The notes beneath the pieces are model-generated. The model was given only the letters and a program-made list of their open reading frames with translations. It made no database searches and was not told the DNA's origin. DNA of 64,000 nt from assembly GCA_964036315.1 (NCBI GenBank), contig OZ038496.1, forward strand, positions 16,535,533 to 16,599,532. The letters are read 5' to 3'. The number at the start of each line of letters is the position of its first letter. The first letter of the stretch is position 1. The position numbers and the translations under genes are program-made. This DNA is from Acanthosepion esculentum. Its lineage: Eukaryota > Mollusca > Cephalopoda > Sepiida > Sepiidae. This document shows positions 1-11,449 of this stretch, piece by piece.

Positions 1-122
1 ATGAAGAAGAAACATGCCACAACAGATGTATAATTCTACAGAAGACTGCTGAGAATATCATGAACAGAATATGTGAGCAATTGGGAAGTTTTAAGAAAAA
101 TGGAAACAAAAAGGAAATATAT
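1..122 (+). pseudogene. LINE reverse transcriptase C-terminal fragment
   Basis: The plus strand encodes a fragment with the pattern YRRLLRIS, a stop, then TEYVSNWEVLRKMETKRK. This matches the region after the RT core of endonuclease-reverse-transcriptase non-LTR elements; a cleaner relative lies on the minus strand at 38.7-39.4 kb with FYRRMLRIPWTEQ. It contains an in-frame stop, is cut by the window start and is broken at about 122 by an opposite-strand LINE end. The C-terminal tail of the same type resumes near 770, so this is probably one LINE split by a later insertion. It is not functional. Confidence 0.7.
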
Positions 123-125
123 ATT

Positions 126-750
126 TCTTTTGTTAATCATTTCACCCCAAGCAAGGCAATAAAATTACTAAGACACAATGGATTACTGAGTGTAAGAGAT
201 TATGTGAAAAAGAAAACATTATTAAGGAGAGAGAACAATAAAAGAACTGGAATTAAGAAGACAGAAGATAATGATTGACATTTAATTTAAATTTTTGAAT
301 ATCAACTTTAACTGGAAAGCAAGAAGCCAGATGAGAGTTCTACAAGTGAAAAGTGTGAGAGAAGAAAGAAACTGTTAGCATTGAACTTATGGTTACATCT
401 AGCCATTTCAATTGGAAAATGATGAGACCTAGCTGCCAATCTAGTACTGCACTTAAATTGATAGTCTTGGTACCGAAGTAATATTTATTTTGTAAAATAC
501 AAAACTGTGGCACAAGGCCAAAGGGGGGGCTGAGGAAGGCTGGTCTTTTTCTGTCTTATAATTAAACTTAGCTAGTCACAATTATTGACCCAAACATACC
601 ACAGAGGAAATTCATCGGAACAATTACCAAGAAAATATTTATAGAAAAAGCACCTGGAAGCTGCATTATGGGAGCTGGAAAGTGACTGAAGCTGGGATGC
701 CAGTTCATGACTAATAACATTGCAAGTTTAACACTTATAGGAAAATATCC
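126..750 (-). mobile_element. LINE 3' end and linked dispersed repeat, inserted in another LINE
   Basis: The segment opens with the reverse complement of a LINE tail (read on the minus strand, CTTGCTTGGGGTGAAATGATT). It continues through the degraded coding end, where the minus strand shows the remains of the RLWNSLP region. The same arrangement recurs at 43.3-44.4 kb on the minus strand, including the shared stretch that reads GTGGCACAAGGCCA on plus. It separates the plus-strand LINE pieces at 1-122 and 765-935. No open frame survives. Confidence 0.65.
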
Positions 751-764
751 ACAGTCAAAAGAAG

Positions 765-935
765 CCGGGAAAATGACAAGCGATCTACTTAATGAGCTTG
801 CATGAACAGATGAAAAAACAAAATGGTGAAAAGGTACTTAGTACAACAAAAGACAGAAAGATGTGGAGAGCCATGATTGGGCATGTCCTGAAGGGATCTG
901 ACACATAACAGAAGAAAAAGATTGTTATTTTTATC
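765..935 (+). pseudogene. LINE C-terminal tail fragment
   Basis: The encoded remnants correspond to the terminal part of the RT protein; the words around 'rkMWRAMIGHVLKGSDT' match copies at 25.8, 37.9 and 38.7 kb. It has in-frame stops. It is probably the continuation of the LINE fragment at 1-122. Confidence 0.6.
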
Positions 936-1139
936 ATTAAGCTACAAACTTAGTGAGAGACTTCATAAGTGTTCATTGTGAAGTAACACTCACAGAATAA
1001 AATGATTGGATTCTTTCTAGAGTTTTTCCCTTGCAAGCATTTTTCAAGAAAAATCTTTAACTATCAGGGGATTACAACCACGACATGTTGAAACACCAGT
1101 TCTCATACAATCATTGAAGTTAAGCAATGTCAAGCCTGG
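936..1139. other. Unassigned, with a short 5S-like patch
   Basis: Nothing coding is visible. At about 1108-1142 there is a patch resembling the internal promoter region of 5S rRNA (TGAAGTTAAGCAATGTCAAG). It belongs to the dispersed repeat that follows. Confidence 0.35.
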
Positions 1140-1545
1140 CCATTCTAGTCCTTCCAAGTATAGATTTTATGGATGCTGACCTCATATATGAAATAATTAT
1201 AGGTTGACAGGAGTTGGGGGATGATGAAAAGACAGGCTTTTGTTATCCTAGTTGGCTTTTTATTTTTCGTATTAAAGTCTTTTCCTTCTATTTCTGGTTG
1301 AATAATAATCTGGATTTTTTAAATGAAAAAAAAGAAGGAAAACCAAAAAGGCACCAACTCTCATCACTGCATTCTTTTGTTTTAAGGAACATGATTGATT
1401 CTTGCTGCAAAAAGGTTTTCTAAAAGCCACGATAAGCTTCAAGTTGTCAGAAAGGTTCCAGAGTTTCATTTGTTCAAAAATACTTGAACCTTTGATGGAA
1501 CTTATGATCAACAATACAAATCTGAATCAGAAAGTTCCATATGAT
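1140..1545 (+). repeat. Dispersed repeat, inverted copy at 24.5-24.9 kb
   Basis: Roughly 400 bases are matched with high similarity by the reverse complement of about 24490-24905. Small open frames occur on both strands in both copies; because the same frame is kept only by similarity of the repeat, I do not treat them as genes. In both copies a composite 5S/tRNA SINE follows directly, so the two may form one larger mobile unit. Confidence 0.7.
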
Positions 1546-1960
1546 CATTGAAGTTAAGCAATGTTCACTCAGGTCAGTATCATGATTGATGACCACTTGA
1601 GAATATCAGGTGTTGTAAGCATGGATGTGTGGGCAGTGTAATGGATAATGGCTTGGAATTGGAACTCAGCTCTCCGATTAACAATTCCAAGCCATTGCAA
1701 TGTCTTGGAATTGTTAATCAGTGAGCTGAGTTTGAATTCCAGTTGGGTTTGTTATATACACTTATGTGCAAATACCCTCTGGAAAGGTATGAATCCAACT
1801 CTTCTCCCCACCTAGCTATGGGTTAATTAGTAAAACTTGTACACTAAATGATTATTATCTATAAAATATTCTTACAATCTAAAAATATTTATTGGCATTA
1901 AATAATCTGCAAGGGGTTGATAAGCCATTGACAATGAATCAATCAATTTAAATCTCTGAT
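1546..1960 (+). mobile_element. Composite 5S rRNA / tRNA-derived SINE
   Basis: Bases 1555-1640 follow the 3' half of 5S rRNA (TGAAGTTAAGCAATGTTCAC, then a TGATGACCACTTGAGAATA stretch matching 5S loop E/helix IV). A tRNA-like part follows from about 1640, with an A-box-like AGTGTAATGGATAATGG and a B-box-like GTTTGAATTCC. A shared SINE body and tail (AAATACCCTCTGGAAAGG) come next. Relatives lie at 21.8-22.2 and 24.15-24.48 kb on the minus strand. An inverted duplication of the B-box region lies inside at 1655-1740. Confidence 0.7.
1655..1740. repeat. Hairpin inside SINE
   Basis: Two 37-base arms (1655-1691 and 1704-1740) are reverse complements at about 33 of 37 positions, with a 12-base loop. 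Each arm contains the tRNA B-box side of the SINE, so this is an inverted duplication of the promoter region. Confidence 0.85.
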
Positions 1961-2404
1961 GTAAGGTCAGTAAATTTGAAGCTTGGCACATAGTTTTGTT
2001 GAATTCACTGTTAAAAGGTGACATCTTGATGTTATCTGCCTGGGAGGCAACATTGCTTGAAAACCATATCATGCGTTGACCCAAGCGCTTTGAGATTGGA
2101 ATTGGGTAGAAGTAACCATTATCAATGGTTGTGCGAGCGCAAAGTCACAAGTCATCATGACCAAGAGTCGAAGCATAGTCGTCTGGTTCAACTATTGATC
2201 AAGCTAGATGATGTGATCTCTCCCAGAAACTGTAACTAAAGTTTGCTAAGCATGTTTTGATATAAATCACAGATGGGTTTCATGGGTGTTGAGCAAACAC
2301 AAATGTACCTGAGCAGGTGGCTACCATAGGGATTTTCTTGTTGCCTATTCTATTGTCTTTTAATTTCTTGTAGTTATCTTACATGCGATTATTCATTTAC
2401 TACT
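1961..2404. other. No recognisable feature
   Basis: Only short chance open frames (about 60-70 codons) are present. There is no motif, tail or repeat that I can assign. Confidence 0.5.
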
Positions 2405-3102
2405 GTTTTCTTGTCAGAATACAATCTTCAAAAATTTTGTGTCAAAATACTTTAATTTTTAGAATTTAATACTTTAACTTTTAGAATTCTTTCTTGTCAA
2501 AATACGATCTTCAAAAATTTTGTGTCAAAATACTTTAATTTTTAGAATTTAATACTTTAACTTTTAGAATTCTTTCTTGTCAAAATACGATCTTCAAAAA
2601 TTTTGTGTGAAAATACTTTAATTTTTAGAATTTAATACTTTAACTTTTAGAATTCTTTCTTGTCAAAATACGATCTTCAAAAATTTTGTGTCAAAATACT
2701 TTAATTTTTAGAATTTAATACTTTAACTTTTAGAATTCTTTCTTGTCAAAATACGATCTTCAAAAATTTTGTGTCAAAATACTTTAATTTTTAGAATATA
2801 ATACTTTAACTTTTAGAATTCTTTCTTGTCAAAATACGATCTTCAAAAATTTTGTGTCAAAATACTTTAATTTTTAGAATTTAATACTTTAACTTTTAGA
2901 ATTCTTTCTTGTCAAAATACGATCTTCAAAAATTTTGTGTGAAAATACTTTAATTTTTAGAATTTAATACTTTAACTTTTAGAATTCTTTCTTGTCAAAA
3001 TACGATCTTCAAAAATTTTGTATCAAAATACTTTAATTTTTAGAATTTAATACTTTAACTTTTAGAATTCTTTCTTGTCAAAATACGATCTTCAAAAATT
3101 TA
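2405..3102. repeat. 83-bp tandem repeat, 8 full copies plus a partial
   Basis: The anchor TTGTCAAAATACGATCTTCA recurs at 2411, 2494, 2577, 2660, 2743, 2826, 2909, 2992 and 3075, an exact 83-base period. The first copy differs slightly (CAGAATACAATC), and later copies differ by one or two bases. Within the unit, AATACTTTAA(T/C)TTTTAGAATT is itself repeated twice. It is AT-rich and non-coding. Confidence 0.95.
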
Positions 3103-3104
3103 AA

Positions 3105-3247
3105 TGAAACGTTAGTCATCACTTCCTGTCTTTTTATTGTTCTTCCTCCTCAGTAATGTTTTTGCAGTTTCTTTCACTCTCTGTTGTAGCCTTTTGCACC
3201 TTAATGGCTTTGTCACCTTACTTGGGGTGAAATGATTAAAAAAAGAG
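3105..3247 (+). mobile_element. LINE 3' tail fragment
   Basis: It ends with the family's characteristic tail: CTTGGGGTGAAATGATT followed by an A run. The upstream text matches the 3' untranslated part of the LINE copies at 49.1 and 53.5 kb. It abuts the end of the 83-bp array. Confidence 0.65.
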
Positions 3248-3594
3248 AAAATATTTGATTTGAAATTTTTACTATAAAATATAAATAGCAGCTATTATTT
3301 ACGTTCAGACCAATGTTCCAATCCTTGTTCTTAATATCACAGTGTTTTGACCATTGGGCTGTCCAGACTTCTTCAGGTGCCTGTCAATCTGGGAAACCTT
3401 CAGAGAATTTTGAAATGAAAACTTTAATATGAGGTAGTAGATTGCCTTTGTTCTGCTGTCCATGTTAAGGAATATTTTGTGCTGTTCTTATTTAGTATGA
3501 TTTACTTATTGCTTGCTCTGTTTCTGCTGAATCTAAGGTTGTACTACCCGGCCCAGGAATTAAACTCACATTTACTATATTAATAAATAGTAAG

Positions 3595-3805
3595 TCTGAT
3601 TAGTTAAATAAGGACAAATTGGTAGCTGATTTCAGAAGTGACCTAAAATCTGTTGTTAACTGGGGCAAGGAATGGCTTGTTAATTCTAACACCTCCAAAA
3701 ACAAAATTTCTCTCTATTAATCATCTAATAGACCGCTTTCTGCTTCCCATTGGCATGGCTGATACTAACCTCCAGAGGCTTGTTGCATCTTCTCTGCTGA
3801 CATGA
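3595..3805 (+). pseudogene. LINE reverse transcriptase fragment, 5' side of an insertion
   Basis: The translated text includes DLKSVVNWGKEWLVNSNTSK and, in a shifted frame, a region like 'HWHG-ADTNLQRLVASS'. This matches the thumb-proximal region of the LINE copy at 62.9-63.1 kb. It stops where element A is inserted (3806) and resumes at about 4220-4272 with the part matching 'SIVKSAARKS'. Confidence 0.65.
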
Positions 3806-4206
3806 TTGGTTTGGTTCATTTTCTTTTATGGCATATCAACACCTCAATGGGTTATTTGATGCCAACAAGATTTTTATGATAGTTTCATATGAATAGAATA
3901 TGTATTCTTTGTAAGAAATCAGTTTCATTGACGTATTTTAGTAAAGAGGGCTTTTGTTGACAGTCAAATTTATTGCTGGTAGTATTTTTTTCAAAAATGT
4001 ACTCCAGGTATTTTTACTATAAAAATGTATTTTTATACTTTCATAGTGTTTTGACCCTAGTTTAGGGATTGACTATTTGCCCATAGCTGGGACCTTAACA
4101 GGTGCTACCACCTCGGGTCAGGGTGGACCTGGGAACAACAGCAATTAAGAGGTGGTGATCAGAGGCTTTGCTGCTGGATGTAGTCTATTGTCATACCCAG
4201 GACAAC
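3806..4206 (+). mobile_element. Element A (parent family of the 111-bp satellite), complete insertion
   Basis: A 401-base insertion lies in a LINE and is flanked by TCTGCTGACATGA (3793-3805) and TCTGCTGGCATGA (4207-4219), a 13-base target-site duplication with one mismatch. The uninterrupted LINE at 63.03-63.09 kb confirms the empty-site order. It begins TTGGTTTGGTTC and ends TACCCAGGACAAC. Its first ~110 bases are the reverse complement of the satellite monomer. The inner part contains the conserved text CCCATAGCTGGGACC and CAGCAATTAAGAGGTGG. It has no open frame. A variable-length 13-base duplication favours retroposition over a cut-and-paste DNA transposon. Confidence 0.8.
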
Positions 4207-4219
4207 TCTGCTGGCATGA

Positions 4220-5404
4220 AGTAAAAAAATTATAAGTAATCAATTGTTAAGTCTGCTGCTAGGAAATCTTACATATTATATTTTACTGTAGAGACAATTT
4301 TTAAAAACATGCATTGTAAATGAATAAGAAAGGTATTGTCAGTGGTCAGGAATTAATGCTAGAATTCATTACAGAATAGAGCTTTTAAATGTATTATGAA
4401 GTAAAAATAAAATTGAAAGTGAATCTGAGATTAAACAAATCAGCTATCTTTTTGGGAAGGTCAGAGATTTATAAGTAATTCCGTGATGAGATAATGAAAA
4501 GAAACACGTGTGTGTTGTGGTAGGGAATCTTTTCTGAGTGAACTTGAGACCAAAGCTATCTTTTTAAAATATGGGCAAAACCTTAATGTTTAAGTAAAAA
4601 AAAAATATATATATATAAAATAATAATAAAAGCCAGAAAGCATTCTGTAGATTAATCTGTCTTCGATAAAGTTCACTGTTCATTTGAAAATAGCTCTAAA
4701 TCATGCTATTGTGTTTCAGGTGGAGGAGAAGCTAATCAGAAGTTGTCGCCGCAACTTTTGACATTTACATGTCTGTCCTTAGCAAATGTCACATGAAGTT
4801 GGACTGCTCAGCAGTTGCTTCGTAACGATGAAACTTTATGCCTGGTTTTGGATAAATTTGCTGCAAAGCCATTAGTGGTTCAAGTTGCGTGTGATATCTG
4901 ACATGTTATAATTAAAATAATTCATGTCTGACAGCCATTGTAAGTAAAACAACATTATACGATGGATTCTTTGGCTAAAGAATAACACAATTGGTAAGGT
5001 GCTGCAAGAAATAATAGCATTAGCACTCCAAATAGGCCTTCTTATTCTCATTCTTTTTTTTAATCCACTGTATCCTGTAAGTCACATGTACATTGCATAA
5101 AACAAATATAATTCATAAAGTGAAGACTTCTTCTTCTTCTATGTGCCATATCCCTTCAGGAAATTGGACAGATACAACACTCTGATCCTAAGTAGAAAGA
5201 CATAATAGTTATATGGTATTCCCTCGATTATACAAACACCTTGCATTTTTATTGTGTTTACTTCCCAAAGCTGAATTGAAGTAGATGTATTTTTAAAGGT
5301 AGCTTCTGTTTGAAAGCACAACCAACTTGAATATCTATCACAAATAATTGTTGCTTTGGTGTTTGGAATTAGAAATTAAGGCTGTTAAACTTCAACCTGA
5401 CCAA
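4220..5404. other. LINE remnant then unassigned sequence
   Basis: Bases 4220-4272 continue the LINE interrupted by element A. The rest has no recognisable gene. A small (TA) patch lies near 4607. A short minus-strand LINE tail-like patch (TTCTTCTTCTATGTGCCATA) lies at 5128-5147. Confidence 0.5.
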
Positions 5405-5770
5405 TATCATTATCATCTTCCTCCACTTCTTCAACATTTTCAGGCATGGCTGAACAAAACCCTGGCGTCCTGGGTAAAACATTAAACTACATCCACGTCC
5501 TGGGTAAGACGATAAACTACATCCAGCAGCAAGGCCTCTGATCAGGAGGTTTTGAGGAGCATGGAACCACCTCTTAATTGCTAATGTTTCCAGGTCCACC
5601 CTGACCCAGGGTGGTAGCACCTGTTAGGGTCCCAGCTATGGGTAAATAGTTAACTATTACCAGCAATACTTTTTTGAAAAAAATTATTAATACCAGCAAT
5701 ACAATTTTGAAGGAAAAATATTACCAGAAACAGATTTTTGACATAACAAAATATATCCAGCAATAAAAAA
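5405..5770 (-). mobile_element. Element A copy directly bordering the satellite
   Basis: The minus strand reads through the same interior as the 3.8-kb copy (plus-strand text includes CCACCTCTTAATTGCTAATG and GTCCCAGCTATGGG). The terminal part (CGTCCTGGGTAA and following) is duplicated in tandem over about 32 bases at 5466-5527. Short A/T-rich units containing ACCAGCAATAC repeat at 5659-5705. The element runs without a break into satellite monomers at about 5771. Confidence 0.75.
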
Positions 5771-6056
5771 AAGGTGTCAGCATTAAATAACCCATTGAGG
5801 TTGATATGCCATAAAAGAAAATAAACCAAACCAATCTAAACCAAACAATACATATTCTGTTCATACGAATCTATCCCAAAAATGTCAGCATTAAATAACC
5901 CACTGAGGTTGATATACCAAAGAATACATATTCTATTCATATGAATCTATCCTAAAAATTTTGTCGGCATTAAATAACCCATTGAGGTTAATATGCTGTA
6001 AAATAAAATAAACCAAACCAATCTAAACCAAAGAATACATATTCTATTCATACGAA
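5771..6056. repeat. Diverged edge monomers of the 111-bp satellite
   Basis: About two and a half monomers resemble the main array (GGCATTAAATAACCCATTGAGG, AATACATATTCTATTCAT) but with more substitutions and one internal deletion near 5919. They connect element A to the array and are cut at 6056 by a Helitron. Confidence 0.85.
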
Positions 6057-6827
6057 TCTCAATCTATAAAAGGGAGGATGTGTGTGTGTATGTAACGAAT
6101 GCACGGCCACAATTTTTGATGGATTTGCACCAAAATTTACATGCACATTCTCCAAGTTAGTTAAAAGCACAAGACTGACTTTGCATTTCCCAACTTCCAT
6201 CGATAGTGGAAATAATCGATTTTTTCATGCTTCTACGGCAGTTTTCATGTAGTTTGCGGCCATTTTCTACTGGCCAGAGTGAGAGCTTATAGCTGGCTGC
6301 CACAAATAGGCAGGAAAATTCTATTGGCCAGCATGAAAGCCAACAACTGACTGACAAAAAGTTAACTAGCATGCTAGCGTGCAAAAAAAATTGATAGCTA
6401 CATTCATCACATGTGGGAAAAATTTAAATCTGCATGGCACTTTACACCAATTGGCTCATTCGCTTGCTTAAACTCAATATTGATTCTGATTCCGCAGAAC
6501 TGGGTTGGGTGTGAAAAAGTATTTGTTGTTAACATTCTTTTTTCATTCGGTTTTTCCAGTAACGAGTCCTTTTTTAAAGCTGATCGTGTTGTGTTCATTT
6601 TGTTTAGTTCTTTTTTCATAACAGATTTAATGTTTAGTATAGAGCTTAGAAAATATTTGCAGTGTGAGATAGGCAAGAAGTAAGGCATGTCGCAACATCA
6701 GCATGGAAAAGGGCACTACTTTAAAGGCAAGGAAGGGCAAAAATATTATAAGTCAAGTGATAGCGATTGCTGTATGAGTCGTACGATTTTTGAATCAAGC
6801 ACGGGCAACGCTGGGCCATGCTGCTAG
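6057..6827 (+). mobile_element. Non-autonomous Helitron
   Basis: A 771-base insertion interrupts a satellite monomer between A and T: left flank ...CGAA, right flank TCTATCC..., with no target duplication, as Helitrons do. The 5' end is TCTCAATCTATAAAAGG and the 3' end is ...GCTGCTAG (CTAG). A small GC-rich hairpin (GGGCAACGCTGGGCC region, 6803-6817) precedes it, as in the family. The interior has overlapping open frames of about 90 codons on both strands with no Rep or helicase motif, so it is treated as non-coding. The insertion point can be read exactly because the surrounding repeat supplies the empty site. Confidence 0.85.
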
Positions 6828-9800
6828 TCTATCCTAAAAATGTTGTCAGCATTAAATAACCCATTGAAGTTGATATGCCATAAAACAAAATAAACCAAAT
6901 CAATCTAAACCAAAGAATACATATTCTATTCATACGAATCTATACTCAAAATATTGTTGGCATTAAATAACCTATTGAGGTTGATATGCCATAAAACAAA
7001 ATAGACCAAACCAATCTAAACCAAAGAATACATATTCTATTTATACGAATCTATCCTAAAAATGTTGTTGGCATTAAATAACCTATTGAGGTTGATATGC
7101 CATAAAACAAAATAGACCAAACCAATCTAAACCAAAGAATACATATTCTATTCATACGAATCTATCCTAAAAATGTTGTTGGCATTAAATAACCTATTGA
7201 GGTTGATATGCCATAAAACAAAATAGACCAAACCAATCTAAACCAAAGAATACATATTCTATTCATACAAATCTATCCTAAAAATGTTTTCGGCATTAAA
7301 TAACCCATCGATGTTGATATGCCATAAAACAAAATAGACCAAACCAATCTAAACCAAAGAATACATATTCTATTCATACGAATCTATCCTAAAAATGTTG
7401 TCGGCATTAAATAACCTATTGAGGTTGATATGCCATAAAACAAAATAGACCAAACCAATCTAAACCAAAGAATACATATTCTATTCATACGAATCTATCC
7501 TAAAAATGTTGTCGGCATTAAATAACCTATTGAGGTTGATATGCCATAAAACAAAATAGACCAAACCAATCTAAACCAAAGAATACATATTCTATTCATA
7601 CGAATCTATCCTAAAAATGTTGTCGGCATTAAATAACCTATTGAGGTTGATATGCCATAAAACAAAATAGACCAAACCAATCTAAACCAAAGAATACATA
7701 TTCTATTCATACGAATCTATCCTAAAAATGTTTTCGGCATTAAATAACCCATCGATGTTGATATGCCATAAAACAAAATAGACCAAACCAATCTAAACCA
7801 AAGAATACATATTCTATTCATACGAATCTATCCTAAAAATGTTGTCGGCATTAAATAACCTATTGAGGTTGATATGCCATAAAACAAAATAGACCAAACC
7901 AATCTAAACCAAAGAATACATATTCTATTCATACGAATCTATCCTAAAAATGTTGTCGGCATTAAATAACCTATTGAGGTTGATATGCCATAAAACAAAA
8001 TAGACCAAACCAATCTAAACCAAAGAATACATATTCTATTCATACGAATCTATCCTAAAAATGTTGTCGGCATTAAATAACCTATTGAGGTTGATATGCC
8101 ATAAAACAAAATAGACCAAACCAATCTAAACCAAAGAATACATATTCTATTCATACGAATCTATCCTAAAAATGTTGTCGGCATTAAATAACCTATTGAG
8201 GTTGATATGCCATAAAACAAAATAGACCAAACCAATCTAAACCAAAGAATACATATTCTATTCATACGAATCTATCCTAAAAATGTTGTCGGCATTAAAT
8301 AACCTATTGAGGTTGATATGCCATAAAACAAAATAGACCAAACCAATCTAAACCAAAGAATACATATTCTATTCATACGAATCTATCCTAAAAATGTTGT
8401 CGGCATTAAATAACCTATTGAGGTTGATATGCCATAAAACAAAATAGACCAAACCAATCTAAACCAAAGAATACATATTCTATTCATACGAATCTATCCT
8501 AAAAATGTTGTCGGCATTAAATAACCTATTGAGGTTGATATGCCATAAAACAAAATAGACCAAACCAATCTAAACCAAAGAATACATATTCTATTCATAC
8601 GAATCTATCCTAAAAATGTTTTCGGCATTAAATAACCCATCGATGTTGATATGCCATAAAACAAAATAGACCAAACCAATCTAAACCAAAGAATACATAT
8701 TCTATTCATACGAATCTATCCTAAAAATGTTGTCGGCATTAAATAACCTATTGAGGTTGATATGCCATAAAACAAAATAGACCAAACCAATCTAAACCAA
8801 AGAATACATATTCTATTCATACGAATCTATCCTAAAAATGTTGTCGGCATTAAATAACCTATTGAGGTTGATATGCCATAAAACAAAATAGACCAAACCA
8901 ATCTAAACCAAAGAATACATATTCTATTCATACGAATCTATCCTAAAAATGTTGTCGGCATTAAATAACCTATTGAGGTTGATATGCCATAAAACAAAAT
9001 AGACCAAACCAATCTAAACCAAAGAATACATATTCTATTCATACGAATCTATCCTAAAAATGTTGTCGGCATTAAATAACCTATTGAGGTTGATATGCCA
9101 TAAAACAAAATAGACCAAACCAATCTAAACCAAAGAATACATATTCTATTCATACGAATCTATCCTAAAAATGTTGTCGGCATTAAATAACCTATTGAGG
9201 TTGATATGCCATAAAACAAAATAGACCAAACCAATCTAAACCAAAGAATACATATTCTATTCATACGAATCTATCCTAAAAATGTTGTCGGCATTAAATA
9301 ACCTATTGAGGTTGATATGCCATAAAACAAAATAGACCAAACCAACCTAAACCAAAGAATACATATTCTATTCATACGAATCTATCCTAAAAATGTTGTC
9401 GGCATTAAATAACCTATTGAGGTTGATATGCCATAAAACAAAATAGACCAAACCAATCTAAACCAAAGAATACATATTCTATTCATACGAATCTATCCTA
9501 AAAATGTTGTCGGCATTAAATAACCTATTGAGGTTGATATGCCATAAAACAAAATAGACCAAACCAATCTAAACCAAAGAATACATATTCTATTCATACG
9601 AATCTATCCTAAAAATGTTGTCGGCATTAAATAACCTATTGAGGTTGATATGCCATAAAACAAAATAGACCAAACCAATCTAAACCAAAGAATACATATT
9701 CTATTCATACGAATCTATCCTAAAAATGTTGTCGGCATTAAATAACCTATTGAGGTTGATATGCCATAAAACAAAATAGACCAAACCAATCTAAACCAAA

Positions 9801-11449
9801 GAATACATATTCTATTCATACGAATCTATCCTAAAAATGTTGTCGGCATTAAATAACCTATTGAGGTTGATATGCCATAAAACAAAATAGACCAAACCAA
9901 TCTAAACCAAAGAATACATATTCTATTCATACGAATCTATCCTAAAAATGTTGTCGGCATTAAATAACCTATTGAGGTTGATATGCCATAAAACAAAATA
10001 GACCAAACCAATCTAAACCAAAGAATACATATTCTATTCATACGAATCTATCCTAAAAATGTTTTCGGCATTAAATAACCCATCGATGTTGATATGCCAT
10101 AAAACAAAATAGACCAAACCAATCTAAACCAAAGAATACATATTCTATTCATACGAATCTATCCTAAAAATGTTGTCGGCATTAAATAACCTATTGAGGT
10201 TGATATGCCATAAAACAAAATAGACCAAACCAATCTAAACCAAAGAATACATATTCTATTCATACGAATCTATCCTAAAAATGTTGTCGGCATTAAATAA
10301 CCTATTGAGGTTGATATGCCATAAAACAAAATAGACCAAACCAATCTAAACCAAAGAATACATATTCTATTCATACGAATCTATCCTAAAAATGTTGTCG
10401 GCATTAAATAACCTATTGAGGTTGATATGCCATAAAACAAAATAGACCAAACCAATCTAAACCAAAGAATACATATTCTATTCATACGAATCTATCCTAA
10501 AAATGTTTTCGGCATTAAATAACCCATCGATGTTGATATGCCATAAAACAAAATAGACCAAACCAATCTAAACCAAAGAATACATATTCTATTCATACGA
10601 ATCTATCCTAAAAATGTTGTCGGCATTAAATAACCTATTGAGGTTGATATGCCATAAAACAAAATAGACCAAACCAATCTAAACCAAAGAATACATATTC
10701 TATTCATACGAATCTATCCTAAAAATGTTGTCGGCATTAAATAACCTATTGAGGTTGATATGCCATAAAACAAAATAGACCAAACCAATCTAAACCAAAG
10801 AATACATATTCTATTCATACGAATCTATCCTAAAAATGTTTTCGGCATTAAATAACCCATCTATGTTGATATGCCATAAAACAAAATAGACCAAACGAAT
10901 CTAAACCAAAGAATACATATTCTATTCATACGAATCTATCCTAAAAATGTTGTCGGCATTAAATAACCTATTGAGGTTGATATGCCATAAAACAAAATAG
11001 ACCAAACGAATCTAAACCAAAGAATACATATTCTATTCATACGAATCTATCCTAAAAATGTTTTCGGCATTAAATAACCCATCGATGTTGATATGCCATA
11101 AAACAAAATAGACCAAACGAATCTAAACCAAAGAATACATATTCTATTCATACGAATCTATCCTAAAAATGTTGTCGGCATTAAATAACCTATTGAGGTT
11201 GATATGCCATAAAACAAAATAGACCAAACCAATCTAAACCAAAGAATACATAATCTATTCATACGAATCTATCCTAAAAATGTTGTCGGCATTAAATAAC
11301 CGATTGAGGTTGATATGCCATAAAACAAAATAGACCAAACGAATCTAAACCAAAGAATACATATTCTATTCATACGAATCTATCCTAAAAATGTTGTCGG
11401 CATTAAATAACCTATTGAGGTTGATATGCCATAAAACAAAATAGACCAA

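Noticed and set aside
6407..6688. Overlapping 90- and 93-codon frames on both strands in the Helitron
   Set aside because: Mutually antisense, no known motif, inside a non-autonomous element.
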